DNA from: Woeseiaceae bacterium
GTDB taxonomy: Bacteria > Pseudomonadota > Gammaproteobacteria > Steroidobacterales > Woeseiaceae
Assembly (NCBI GenBank): GCA_021773055.1
Contig: JAJFKV010000048.1
Coordinates: 1 to 38,831, forward strand
Direction of reading: 5' to 3'
DNA: 38,831 nucleotides
The position numbers were made by a program, and so were the translations under genes. The notes beneath the pieces were generated by a model that ran no database searches, was not told the DNA's origin, and was given only the letters and a program-made list of their open reading frames with translations. Shown here piece by piece: positions 24,345-32,240 of this stretch (position 1 is its first letter; the number at the start of each line of letters is the position of its first letter).

Positions 24345-25763
24345 GTGGCTATAACAATTCCTGATTTTTCAAAGACACACGTCGTCGTGGCCGGCGACGT
24401 GATGCTCGACCGTTACCTGTTCGGATCGACCGGCCGGATTTCACCGGAGGCGCCTGTACCGGTTGTTCACGTGCATGAAACTGACGACCGACCTGGCGGG
24501 GCGGCCAACGTCGCTGTCAACCTCGCTAGTCTGGGCGTAACGACACGCCTCGTCGGCGTGGTGGGCAAAGACGATGCGGGCGACTCTTTGCAGTCGATAC
24601 TAACGAGTCGTGGAATCGGCTGCGATTTTCATCGCGTCGAAGACAGGCCCACTATCACGAAAACGCGCGTTCAGAGCCGCGGCCAACAGTTGATTCGTCT
24701 CGATCAGGAAAACACGGCCGCGATGCCGGGCGACGCGGTTGTCAGTGTATTGCAGGAGTCCATCAAAGGGGCGGCTGCGGTTGTCTTGTCGGATTACGGC
24801 AAGGGTGCATTGGCTGACGTCGCAGCAATGATTGCGACGTGCCGGGAGGCTGGTGTCCCCGTTCTTGTCGATCCCAAGGGTGAAAATTTCGAGAAATACC
24901 GCGGCGCGACGTTGATCACTCCAAACCAGTCCGAATTTGAAGCGATTGTGGGCGTGTGTGATAGCGAAGAGGAACTCGTCACTCGGGCGCGGACGATGCT
25001 TGACGATCTGGACATGGAAGCATTGCTGATCACACGCAGTGAAAAAGGAATGTTGCTCCTGGAGGCCGGTTTGGAGCCTGTATTTCTTAGGGCGCAGGCG
25101 CGAGAGGTCTTCGACGTTACGGGCGCGGGTGATACGGTCATCGCTGTACTGGCTGGCGTGCTGGCGAGTGGCCAGAGTCTCGCGTCGGCCGCCGCTTTGG
25201 CGAATATTGCTGCAGGTCTGGTCGTGCGCAAGATTGGTGTCGCAACCGTCACACCGGGCGAGATCAGTATATCGCTGCATCAGCGTGGTCAGGGCGGTCG
25301 CGGGCTGGTCGGGCTCGACGAACTCAAATCGATGGTTGCGGAGTCTCGTGACCGCGGGGAACGAGTCATCATGACCAACGGTTGCTTCGATGTGCTGCAC
25401 GCGGGCCACGTTTCGTATCTGGAAGAGGCAAAAAGTCTCGGGGACCGTCTGATCGTTGCAGTGAATGATGACGCTTCGGTGCGTCGTCTAAAAGGTGACT
25501 CGCGGCCTGTCAACGAACTTGAAGACCGACTGTTGGTGTTGGCCGGGCTTGCAGCAGTGGATTGGGTAGTGCCGTTCACTGATGATACGCCGGCGTCGTT
25601 AATCGCCACACTGCTGCCGGATGTTCTGGTGAAGGGAGGCGATTACAAGCCCGAGGATATCGCCGGTGCCAGAGACGTATTGGAAAGTGGTGGCGAGGTT
25701 CGGGTGCTCGCATTTCGTGACGGACATTCTTCGAGCCGTATCATCGACAAGCTCCGCGACTAG
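24345..25763 (+). CDS. hldE: Bifunctional heptose-7-P kinase / heptose-1-P adenylyltransferase HldE
   Basis: Makes ADP-heptose precursor for the LPS inner core. The 472-residue protein aligns end to end with E. coli HldE. The N-terminal ribokinase-fold kinase (1 to about 330) has VVVAGDVMLDRYLFG, RPGGAANVAVNLASLG, DYGKGAL and the ATP-site GAGDT. The C-terminal cytidylyltransferase-like domain (about 340-472) has MTNGCFDVLHAGHVSYLEEAK, RRLKGDSRPVN and LVKGGDYKPED. It starts at GTG (24345), placing MAITIPDFSKTHVVVAGD where E. coli has its N-terminus; the Shine-Dalgarno is weak. Its stop overlaps the waaA start by one base. Confidence 0.96.
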   Translation: MAITIPDFSKTHVVVAGDVMLDRYLFGSTGRISPEAPVPVVHVHETDDRPGGAANVAVNLASLGVTTRLVGVVGKDDAGDSLQSILTSRGIGCDFHRVEDRPTITKTRVQSRGQQLIRLDQENTAAMPGDAVVSVLQESIKGAAAVVLSDYGKGALADVAAMIATCREAGVPVLVDPKGENFEKYRGATLITPNQSEFEAIVGVCDSEEELVTRARTMLDDLDMEALLITRSEKGMLLLEAGLEPVFLRAQAREVFDVTGAGDTVIAVLAGVLASGQSLASAAALANIAAGLVVRKIGVATVTPGEISISLHQRGQGGRGLVGLDELKSMVAESRDRGERVIMTNGCFDVLHAGHVSYLEEAKSLGDRLIVAVNDDASVRRLKGDSRPVNELEDRLLVLAGLAAVDWVVPFTDDTPASLIATLLPDVLVKGGDYKPEDIAGARDVLESGGEVRVLAFRDGHSSSRIIDKLRD

Positions 25764-27052
25764 TGCGCTTTCTATATAACCTACTCACGTATCTATTACT
25801 GATTCCGTTCGCCTTTTACTGGTTGGTCAAAGGTGTCGGTAATCGTGCGTATCTCGAGCGTCTGCCACAGCGGTTCGGCTTCGGTTACCCAAAGTTAGAC
25901 GGCTGCATATGGATACATGCTGTTTCAGTGGGCGAGGTACAGGCATCTGTACCGCTCATTCAGGCGTTGCTTGAGCGCTTTCCGGATCAAAAGTTTGTTG
26001 TCACTACGGTGACGCCGACCGGAGCTGCGCGAGTCACGCTGCTGTTCGCTGACACGGTTGAGCACTGTTACATCCCGTTCGAGTTTCCGCACGCGGTCCG
26101 GAGTTTCTATTCTTCGCTTCGTCCGCGTGCTGCCATGATCATGGAGACCGAAATTTGGCCGAATCTGTATCGAGGTTGCGGCATTCGCAAGATTCCTTTG
26201 GTACTCGTAAGCGCGCGAATTTCACCTCGTTCAATCTCCGGGTACCGGCGGTTCATGCCATTAATCCGAGAAACTTTGTCGCACGGTATTATCATTGCGG
26301 CGCAAAGTCAGGTGGATGCGGACAGGTTCCTGGAGCTTGGCGCGAACCCGGCAAGAACACGGGTTACTGGCAACATCAAGTTTGACGTTGAACTGGATCC
26401 ATCCATTGCCGAGCAGGGTTCGCTTTTGAGGAGCGCATTATTCGGCGATCGATCGGTCTGGATCGCGGCAAGTACGCATGACGGCGAGGAACTTGAGGTT
26501 CTCAATGCGCACAGAAGATTGCTGGAAACGCATCCCGACTTGTTGCTGGTACTGGTTCCCCGCCACCCGGAGCGTTTTGACGGCGTTCGGGAGTCGATCG
26601 AGAAACAGGCATTCAATGTTGTTTCGAGAACATCGAAGCAACCGTGCCAGCAGTCGACGGAAGTCTTTCTCGTGGATACGATGGGGGAGGTGCCGCTTTT
26701 TTATGCGGCGAGTGATGCCGCGTTCGTTGGTGGGAGCCTCGTGCCCATTGGCGGGCACAACTTGCTGGAGCCTGCCGCGCAGGGTTTGCCTATTGTCACC
26801 GGGCCGCATTTGTTTAATGCCCCGGAAATCGCAGAGAACTTTATCGCCCTGGGGGCCTGCCGAGTCGTTGCAAATGGCGGTGAGCTGGCAGCGTCAGTGG
26901 CGAGCCTTATCGACGATCCGGTTGTGGCTCAGGAAATGGGTAATAAAGGCCTGTCTGTGCTGGAGCAGAATCGAGGATCGCTACAGCGGCTCCTGGTGTT
27001 ACTGGAGCCGCTGCTCGATAGCGACGATAAAGCGTCGGACCGGAATTTCTAG
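25763..27052 (+). CDS. waaA: Kdo transferase WaaA (KdtA)
   Basis: Adds Kdo to lipid A on the inner leaflet of the inner membrane. The 429-residue protein begins with a membrane anchor (LLTYLLLIPFAFYWLV), then the N-terminal domain with HAVSVGEVQAS, whose Glu58 is the conserved catalytic-type Glu of the family, TTVTPTGA, PFEFPHAV and METEIWPN. The C-terminal half has VPRHPERF, the SLVPIGGHNLLEPAA nucleotide-sugar motif and GPHLFNAPEIAE. It starts at GTG overlapping the hldE stop, forming a core-LPS operon. It meets tolC tail-to-tail with a four-base overlap and no terminator between. Confidence 0.95.
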   Translation: MRFLYNLLTYLLLIPFAFYWLVKGVGNRAYLERLPQRFGFGYPKLDGCIWIHAVSVGEVQASVPLIQALLERFPDQKFVVTTVTPTGAARVTLLFADTVEHCYIPFEFPHAVRSFYSSLRPRAAMIMETEIWPNLYRGCGIRKIPLVLVSARISPRSISGYRRFMPLIRETLSHGIIIAAQSQVDADRFLELGANPARTRVTGNIKFDVELDPSIAEQGSLLRSALFGDRSVWIAASTHDGEELEVLNAHRRLLETHPDLLLVLVPRHPERFDGVRESIEKQAFNVVSRTSKQPCQQSTEVFLVDTMGEVPLFYAASDAAFVGGSLVPIGGHNLLEPAAQGLPIVTGPHLFNAPEIAENFIALGACRVVANGGELAASVASLIDDPVVAQEMGNKGLSVLEQNRGSLQRLLVLLEPLLDSDDKASDRNF

Positions 27053-28458
27053 GACTCTTGTCGCGCGGTTGGTCGAACCTGTCCAGGACCCGGCCTGTCG
27101 ATCAGGTATTGGTCAATCTTTTCGAGATCCTGTATCTGCAACGTGCCAGCCGCCTGCTTGAGTCGCAACGCGTTCATAATGTAGTCGTAACGGCTCTGGT
27201 AATAATTCGTGATTGCCACATACAGTGCAAATTGCGAGTTTAGAACCTCGACAATGGTGCGTGTACCTACTTCATAACCGGCCTGCGTGGCCTGCAGCGC
27301 TGTGCGGCTTGACGAAACGGCCTGTTTTAGCGCGTTGACACGCGCGATCTCGGAAAGCACTCCAAGATAAGCGTCCCGTGCCTGGCGTTCAGTCTCGCGC
27401 GTTACGCGTTGCAACTGTTCCCGACTCGCGCGATGCAGGTAAACCGCCTCACGAACGCGTGACGATGTGCCGCCACCAGCGAAAAGAGGAATCGTCACCT
27501 GGATCGAAATCTGATCCCTGTCGGTGGTGTCATCGAACGAGCTGGAAAAGCCATTGGCAATTGTATCGCCTTCTGACTGGTTCTCACCCGTATTGGCAAC
27601 CAAATCGATGGTCGGATAATGGCCGTTGCGACGGAATGAGATTTCATCGCGCGCAAGACGCTCATCCAGTCGACTGGCGACAAGATTAAGATTCTGACTG
27701 AGTGACAAGTCCACCCAGCTTCTCTCGCTATTGGGTTCAGGGGTTAGCAGCGGGAAGTCATCGGCTGGTGCATCCAGCTCGGATATGTACTCACCTGTAA
27801 TCTCTCGCAGGAACTCACGTGATGTGGCGAGCACTCGCTTCGCGCCAATTTCATTGGCGACTGACTGGTCGTACGCGGCCTGAGATTCCTGAACATCTGT
27901 GATGGCGATCAGGCCAACATCGAATCTCTGCTTCGCCTGCTCAAGTTGTCGCGCAATGGCATCCCGGTCGGCGGTAATAGAGCTGAGTCGGTCCTCCGCC
28001 GCGAGAACATCAAAATATCGCTGTGCAACACGGACGATGAGATCTTGCTGCGCTGCTTCGCGGACTGCTTCCGCCTTCGCGACCGTCTTGTCGGCTCGTT
28101 TCAGGTTTACGATCTGGTCCCAGCGAAATAAGGTTTGTCGTAAGCCAAATCCCCAATTCGTGCTATCCGATTCCTGGTCAAAGGTATCGGCACGGTTATT
28201 CGTGATCGAGAAATTCGTACCGGAGACATTCGCCGTCGTCCAGTCGCCGGTTGCCGATATTTGTGGCAGCAGGACACCGCGCGCCTGGGGTATTGCTTCC
28301 TGGGCTGCCAGTCGTCTGGCTTCCGCCTCATGAATCAACGGGTCACCCTGTAGCGCTTGCTGATAAATCTCAAGCAGCGACGCGGCCTGCGCGGGGGCTG
28401 GGAGTGCAAAGGCACCCAGTGTAAGAATTAACACGTTGATCTTATTAGCTTTTTTCAT
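27049..28458 (-). CDS. tolC: TolC-family outer membrane efflux channel
   Basis: A 469-residue outer-membrane trimer channel for type I secretion and multidrug efflux. It has a signal peptide (ILTLGAFALPAPAQA, cleavage near residue 25), the N-terminal SLLEIYQQALQGDP typical of TolC, and two similar halves of coiled-coil helices with barrel strands. Matching segments include EAIPQARGVLLPQI and its later counterpart, the SQAAYDQSVANEI helix, and the C-terminal VGTRTIVEVLNSQ. The Shine-Dalgarno GGGA lies close to the ATG. It follows pcm on the same strand with a 141-base gap that has its own promoter and an operator-like repeat. No membrane-fusion or ATPase partner is in the window. Confidence 0.94.
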   Translation of the reverse strand: MKKANKINVLILTLGAFALPAPAQAASLLEIYQQALQGDPLIHEAEARRLAAQEAIPQARGVLLPQISATGDWTTANVSGTNFSITNNRADTFDQESDSTNWGFGLRQTLFRWDQIVNLKRADKTVAKAEAVREAAQQDLIVRVAQRYFDVLAAEDRLSSITADRDAIARQLEQAKQRFDVGLIAITDVQESQAAYDQSVANEIGAKRVLATSREFLREITGEYISELDAPADDFPLLTPEPNSERSWVDLSLSQNLNLVASRLDERLARDEISFRRNGHYPTIDLVANTGENQSEGDTIANGFSSSFDDTTDRDQISIQVTIPLFAGGGTSSRVREAVYLHRASREQLQRVTRETERQARDAYLGVLSEIARVNALKQAVSSSRTALQATQAGYEVGTRTIVEVLNSQFALYVAITNYYQSRYDYIMNALRLKQAAGTLQIQDLEKIDQYLIDRPGPGQVRPTARQES

Positions 28459-28499
28459 CTTTTCCCGTTCCGGAATTGAGCTGCCAGGTGGCTTAAGGT

Positions 28500-28544
28500 G
28501 TTATAGTCTACTACATCACTAAACCAGTTGGAATGTTTTAGTGA
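28500..28544 (-). promoter_or_regulatory. tolC promoter with an overlapping operator-like inverted repeat
   Basis: A -10-like TATAAC (28500-28505, minus strand) lies 42 bases upstream of tolC; its -35 position (ACTGGT) is poor. An 8-base inverted repeat TCACTAAA (28516-28523) and TTTAGTGA (28537-28544), 13 bases apart, covers the -35 region. This looks like a dimeric regulator site that could activate or repress tolC. A second smaller repeat AGATGC / GCATCT (28553-28573) lies just upstream. Confidence 0.45.
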
Positions 28545-28599
28545 CGCACTTTAGATGCAACAAGTACGCATCTGGTTTCGCTGATTGTAGAGTTTTTTC

Positions 28600-29250
28600 C
28601 TAAAACGAAAACTGTGGTGGCGATGCAGCATTGATCAGCGGTGCCAGATCGGTCTCGAACAGGGTATCACTGTGCCAATAATCTTCATCTATTCGCGTTG
28701 TTAATGTCGCGGACATCGCCGGTGAGTCGCCCGTGACAACAAATAGCCGCCCCCCCGGATTCAGGGCATCCGCAAACCGTGAATCAAGCGTTTGTACTGA
28801 TCCTGTGACAGCTATCGCGTCAAACGTTCCCTCTGGCAGTTCGTTCATTGCATTCATGCTGATGAGATCGACATTTTGGATACCACAGGCGGTGAGGCGC
28901 TGTTTCGCGGTATCGAGAAAATCGTCGTGTATATCGACACTGGTTACGTGCGTCGACAATGTCGCCAATACGGCGGTGAGGAAGCCACTGCCGGTGCCAA
29001 CTTCGAGAACTTTTTCGCCGCCGACTAGCGCCAGCGCCTGAAGAACCCGGCCTTCGATGGTCGGAGTCATCATCATTTGCCCGTGCCCGATCGGAACCTC
29101 GGTGTCTGCAAATGCAAGTGCGGCAAATTCTTCGGGCACGAACATCTCCCGGGGAACTTCTGTTAGTCCATTGAGCACATTGTGGTCGAGGACATCCCAG
29201 GCGCGGACTTGCTGTTCGACCATTTGCCGGCGGGCGAAATCTGTATTCAT
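28600..29250 (-). CDS. pcm: Protein-L-isoaspartate O-methyltransferase
   Basis: Methylates isoaspartyl residues in damaged proteins as a first repair step. The 216-residue protein has RRQMVEQQVRAWDVLD, the family substrate-binding IGHGQMMMTPTIEGRVLQAL, and the SAM-binding VLEVGTGSGFLTAVLA followed by VTSVDIHDDF. Members vary in whether they are true PIMTs; this one has MMMTPTIEG where classical Pcm has ISAPHMVA or SQPFIVA, so it belongs to the divergent Pcm-like branch usually next to tolC. The catalytic role is therefore less sure than the fold. Confidence 0.85.
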   Translation of the reverse strand: MNTDFARRQMVEQQVRAWDVLDHNVLNGLTEVPREMFVPEEFAALAFADTEVPIGHGQMMMTPTIEGRVLQALALVGGEKVLEVGTGSGFLTAVLATLSTHVTSVDIHDDFLDTAKQRLTACGIQNVDLISMNAMNELPEGTFDAIAVTGSVQTLDSRFADALNPGGRLFVVTGDSPAMSATLTTRIDEDYWHSDTLFETDLAPLINAASPPQFSF

Positions 29251-29391
29251 GCTTGTACTACCTGTAAATCACTGAAAGTAATTGAAAAAAACACGAAATA
29301 TACTGCTTCGAAACAGTTTCTCTCGCGCCGTTACGGGCAAGCTCTTCCAGAATTATGGTGAATCGCCGCAGCGGCGCCACGTTGCTGGGAT

Positions 29392-29422
29392 ATGCTTACA
29401 GATGCTTGATTTATGTAAGCAT
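29392..29422. promoter_or_regulatory. Large inverted repeat upstream of the second GGDEF-EAL gene
   Basis: ATGCTTACA (29392-29400) and TGTAAGCAT (29414-29422) are perfect 9-base arms with a 13-base spacer, which itself contains another ATGCTT (29402-29407). It sits in the 283-base gap between divergent pcm and the GGDEF-EAL gene, about 110-140 bases before the latter. It looks like a binding site for a dimeric regulator. TATACC at 29425-29430 could be an adjacent -10. Confidence 0.45.
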
Positions 29423-29434
29423 CTTATACCCGAC

Positions 29435-29452
29435 ATCTCCGTTAGCGGAGAT
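29435..29452. repeat. Seven-base-pair hairpin after the inverted repeat
   Basis: ATCTCCG (29435-29441) and CGGAGAT (29446-29452) pair around a TTAG loop. No T-run follows on either strand, so it is more likely an operator or a leader stem than a terminator. Confidence 0.35.
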
Positions 29453-29533
29453 ACGTATTGAGCCTAATAATAACAAATGAACATCATTAACCTGACGGTA
29501 TCTGGATTTTTTCGATCCGGACTTTGGCTCTGA

Positions 29534-31864
29534 ATGCCACCCTTGGTCATTATTCTCTTATTAGCATTGCTCGCGGCAATAGCCGCAGGGGCTGCCGTAC
29601 TGCTCTGGGCGTCACACAACAATCTCGCGCGACGTGTGCAACGTCTGAATGATGAAATGCTGGAGGCCTCGAAAGACGCGTCAGTTGGGCACCGCCTGAC
29701 GGTACCAAGTGACCCGATCACAGCCCAGATTGCGCATAACGTCAATCGACTCTTTGACGCCGTGGGTGAGCGCGATGAGAAAATTCGCGGAAGAGACACT
29801 TTATTCAGAGATTTTGCCGGGACGCTACCTGAAATAGTCATTATTCATGACGAAAAAATTCTATTGCCGAACGAGTCAGCAGCCAGTCTTGTTGGTCTGG
29901 AGCCGGCACAACTTGTCGGACGCGAGGTCTCGGATCTCGTCAAACCGGCCTATCGAGCTCTATTCAAGAAAACGGTCACCAAACGTTTGGCGGGAGAGAG
30001 CGCACCGGATCGTATCGAGATTCAGTTGATTAATGGCAATCAGTCCGGGTTGTGGGTCGAAGTCCAGAGCTCAAATATCGAGTTCAACGGCCGCAGCGCC
30101 ATCCTGACTGTCGCGCGCGATGTTAGTCATCGCAAGAGTCTTGAAGTATCGCTGTCGCGCAGCAAGCGCCAGGCGCAGTACACACTCGAATCCATATCTG
30201 AAGGCGTCATAACCACAGACAACGATGGTCGTGTCGATTACATGAACCTTGCTGCGGAAACACTGATCGGCACCAATCGTGACGATGCTGCCGGGCATCG
30301 TGTAGGCGAATTATTTTCGCTGGTTGACGATGCGGATCGGCGTCCGCTGGGCGATCCGGTAGAACGCTGTCTTGCCATGCGGCGTCGTGTGAACATGGGG
30401 CGCCGGGCGGTTATGGTCAGCGTCGATGGTGAGCATGAGCATTCAGTTGAGATTACCGCGTCCCCGGTGAGAGGGCCGAGCAACAGTATTTCCGGAACAG
30501 TCGTTGTCTTCCACGATGTCAGCGAATTGCGCGGCCTGACACAGAAGATGTCCTACCAGGCGACGCACGACCCGCTAACGGGATTGGTCAATCGGCGTGA
30601 GTTCGAACGACGTCTCGATGAGGCAATGGATTCTGCACATGCAGAAGAAGCCATTCACATGTTGTTCTACATGGATCTGGATCGGTTCAAAGCTGTCAAC
30701 GATACCTGCGGCCATCTAGCCGGCGATAATATGTTGCGAGAAGTAGCAGCGCTTATCAAGAATGAAGTCCGCGACTCTGACTTCGTGGGCCGGCTGGGAG
30801 GTGACGAGTTTGGTGCGTTGTTGGTGGGTTGTCCGATCGAGAAGGCGCGCCAGATTGCCTCCGACATTTGCAATGCCGTAGCGGATTATCGATTCGTCTG
30901 GAAGGACAAGATATTTAACATCGGCGTATCAATCGGTCTGGTTGAGATCAGCCATGTCAGCGGCACGCTGCAAGATCTTATGAGCGCTGCCGATTCCGCC
31001 TGTTACATGGCGAAACAGCGGGGCCGGGGGCAGGTGCATGTCTATTCAGCTCGCGACGAAGCTGTAGCGCGAGAGCGCGGTGACATTCAGTGGCTCCGTC
31101 AGTTACAAACCGCACTTCACGAAGATGGCTTCGAGCTGGCTGTACAACCAATTATTGCGATGACCGGTCGGGCTGACTCAGGGCCGTCGGCGGAGGTGTT
31201 AATTCGTCTCGCTACAGGCCACGAGCTGACGACGGACACTGCCGACTTTTTGCGCCCCGCAGAACGCTACCAGATGATGCCGCAAATCGATCGGTGGGTG
31301 ATCAACGCAACTCTCGGCGCAATTTCGAGCGGTAAGATAAAGCTGTCCGCGAGGCGCAGCTGTGCAATCAATCTCTCGAGCCAGACGCTCGGTGATGAGG
31401 TGTTTCTCGGTTTCGTTGTCGATGCGCTGGACAGGTCAGGCGTTTCGCCAGCCGCTGTTTGCTTCGAGGTCACGGAAGCGGCGATCCTTTCGAACGTACA
31501 GCATGCACAGCGATTCATCGAAGTGCTGCATGGCATTGGCTGCGAATTTTCACTTGACGACTTCGGCAGTGGTCTTGGCTCATTTTCAAGCCTGAAACAC
31601 CTGCCGATCGACTATCTGAAAATCGACGGCACCTATACGCGCAATCTGCAAACCGATCTCGTGAATCAGGAGATGGTTGCAGCAATGATCAAGCTGGCGC
31701 GTACCATGCAGTTCCGCGTTGTGGCGGAGCAGGTGGAACAACAGGAAGACTTCGACTGGCTGCGCGACATTGGCGTCGACTTCGTGCAAGGCTTCTTCAT
31801 TGAGCCACCTTCCAAGCTGGGCACAGTATCAGCGACGGGGTCGTATCGGGTTCTCAAGCAGTAG
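29534..31864 (+). CDS. Membrane-anchored PAS-PAS-GGDEF-EAL c-di-GMP protein
   Basis: A 776-residue protein with one N-terminal transmembrane helix (about 4-26), a linker, a PAS-like domain (about 90-205), a second PAS domain (about 210-335, LESISEGVITTDNDGRVDYMN), a GGDEF domain and an EAL domain. GGDEF is intact at 422-426 with I-site RDSD at 413-416. The EAL signature is EVL (554-556), a variant of the second residue, but the catalytic Glu and the other key segments INLSSQTL, FEVTEA, DDFGSGLGS, LKIDGTY, AEQVEQQ and VQGFFIE are kept. Both activities look possible. The layout resembles MorA- or RmcA-type sensors. The start ATG (29534) has no strong Shine-Dalgarno. An inverted repeat upstream may control it. 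Confidence 0.92.
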   Translation: MPPLVIILLLALLAAIAAGAAVLLWASHNNLARRVQRLNDEMLEASKDASVGHRLTVPSDPITAQIAHNVNRLFDAVGERDEKIRGRDTLFRDFAGTLPEIVIIHDEKILLPNESAASLVGLEPAQLVGREVSDLVKPAYRALFKKTVTKRLAGESAPDRIEIQLINGNQSGLWVEVQSSNIEFNGRSAILTVARDVSHRKSLEVSLSRSKRQAQYTLESISEGVITTDNDGRVDYMNLAAETLIGTNRDDAAGHRVGELFSLVDDADRRPLGDPVERCLAMRRRVNMGRRAVMVSVDGEHEHSVEITASPVRGPSNSISGTVVVFHDVSELRGLTQKMSYQATHDPLTGLVNRREFERRLDEAMDSAHAEEAIHMLFYMDLDRFKAVNDTCGHLAGDNMLREVAALIKNEVRDSDFVGRLGGDEFGALLVGCPIEKARQIASDICNAVADYRFVWKDKIFNIGVSIGLVEISHVSGTLQDLMSAADSACYMAKQRGRGQVHVYSARDEAVARERGDIQWLRQLQTALHEDGFELAVQPIIAMTGRADSGPSAEVLIRLATGHELTTDTADFLRPAERYQMMPQIDRWVINATLGAISSGKIKLSARRSCAINLSSQTLGDEVFLGFVVDALDRSGVSPAAVCFEVTEAAILSNVQHAQRFIEVLHGIGCEFSLDDFGSGLGSFSSLKHLPIDYLKIDGTYTRNLQTDLVNQEMVAAMIKLARTMQFRVVAEQVEQQEDFDWLRDIGVDFVQGFFIEPPSKLGTVSATGSYRVLKQ

Positions 31865-32096
31865 TCGTTGATCGCTTTGGTGAGACGTACATCGTGATGT
31901 CGGCATGGACGACGATCTCGCCGCTTTTTCATGTGCTCGGTTGGCACAGGATGTCGTAGCGTTCTTCGTTGCTTGCAAGAATGCCGTCAACCGCATTGCT
32001 GAACTGATCCCGAGTCCCGATCCTGCCAACCTCGTCCCAGAACGTCCGGCAGCCTGGCGTATTCATCATCGTCCAGCGGTTCTCCAGCCATGCCAC
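31854..32096 (-). pseudogene. Possible broken small gene with an in-frame TGA
   Basis: From a GTG at 32094-32096 a minus-strand frame encodes 55 residues of natural-looking protein (MAWLENRWTMMNTPGC, FWDEVGRIGTRDQFSNAVDG, ILASNEERYDILCQPST), then TGA at 31929-31931. The same frame stays open and protein-like for 24 more codons (SGEIVVHADITMYVSPKR) to a TGA at 31854, inside the end of the GGDEF-EAL gene. A different frame just upstream is also coding-like. Together this suggests a decayed gene of perhaps 110-130 codons with a frameshift and a nonsense change, or a real 55-residue protein. The later segment is vaguely like the last strands of NTF2/SnoaL-fold proteins, but I cannot assign a family. 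No clear Shine-Dalgarno. Confidence 0.3.
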
Positions 32097-32240
32097 CGAG
32101 GATTTCGGCTATGGCGGCGAAATCTTGTAGAGAGAGATCGATCTTATCGCAACGTGGCTGATCAGGTCTTTGGTCAGCGTAAAAAAAAAGGTCGCCCAAC
32201 CGATATTGGGCGACCTTCTGTACTTGCTGTGCGGCTTCGA
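31865..32240. other. Gap between GGDEF-EAL and hppA with coding-like remnants
   Basis: These 376 bases hold no complete recognisable gene. The hppA terminator occupies 32181-32217. The rest reads on the minus strand as overlapping short frames with protein-like composition (see the entry at 31854-32096) and, upstream in another frame from about 32160 to 31987, a stretch beginning CDKIDLSLQDFAAIAEILGG. The plus strand is open over the same bases, but in the mirror register, as expected for the antisense of a coding frame. I see no tRNA or repeat here. Confidence 0.5.
32181..32217 (-). terminator. Strong intrinsic terminator of pfp-hppA
   Basis: A perfect 12-base-pair stem (32188-32199 with 32206-32217) around a six-base loop is followed on the minus strand by a run of nine T. 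It lies 24 bases past the hppA stop. On the plus strand it lacks a T-run, so it is one-directional. Confidence 0.92.

Noticed and set aside
24600..25409. Long minus-strand open frame inside hldE
   Set aside because: It is antisense to a full-length, well-conserved enzyme and its translation shows no family features.
31929..31931. Selenocysteine codon in the small frame
   Set aside because: The open frame continues, but no convincing SECIS stem or known selenoprotein context is seen; decay is simpler.
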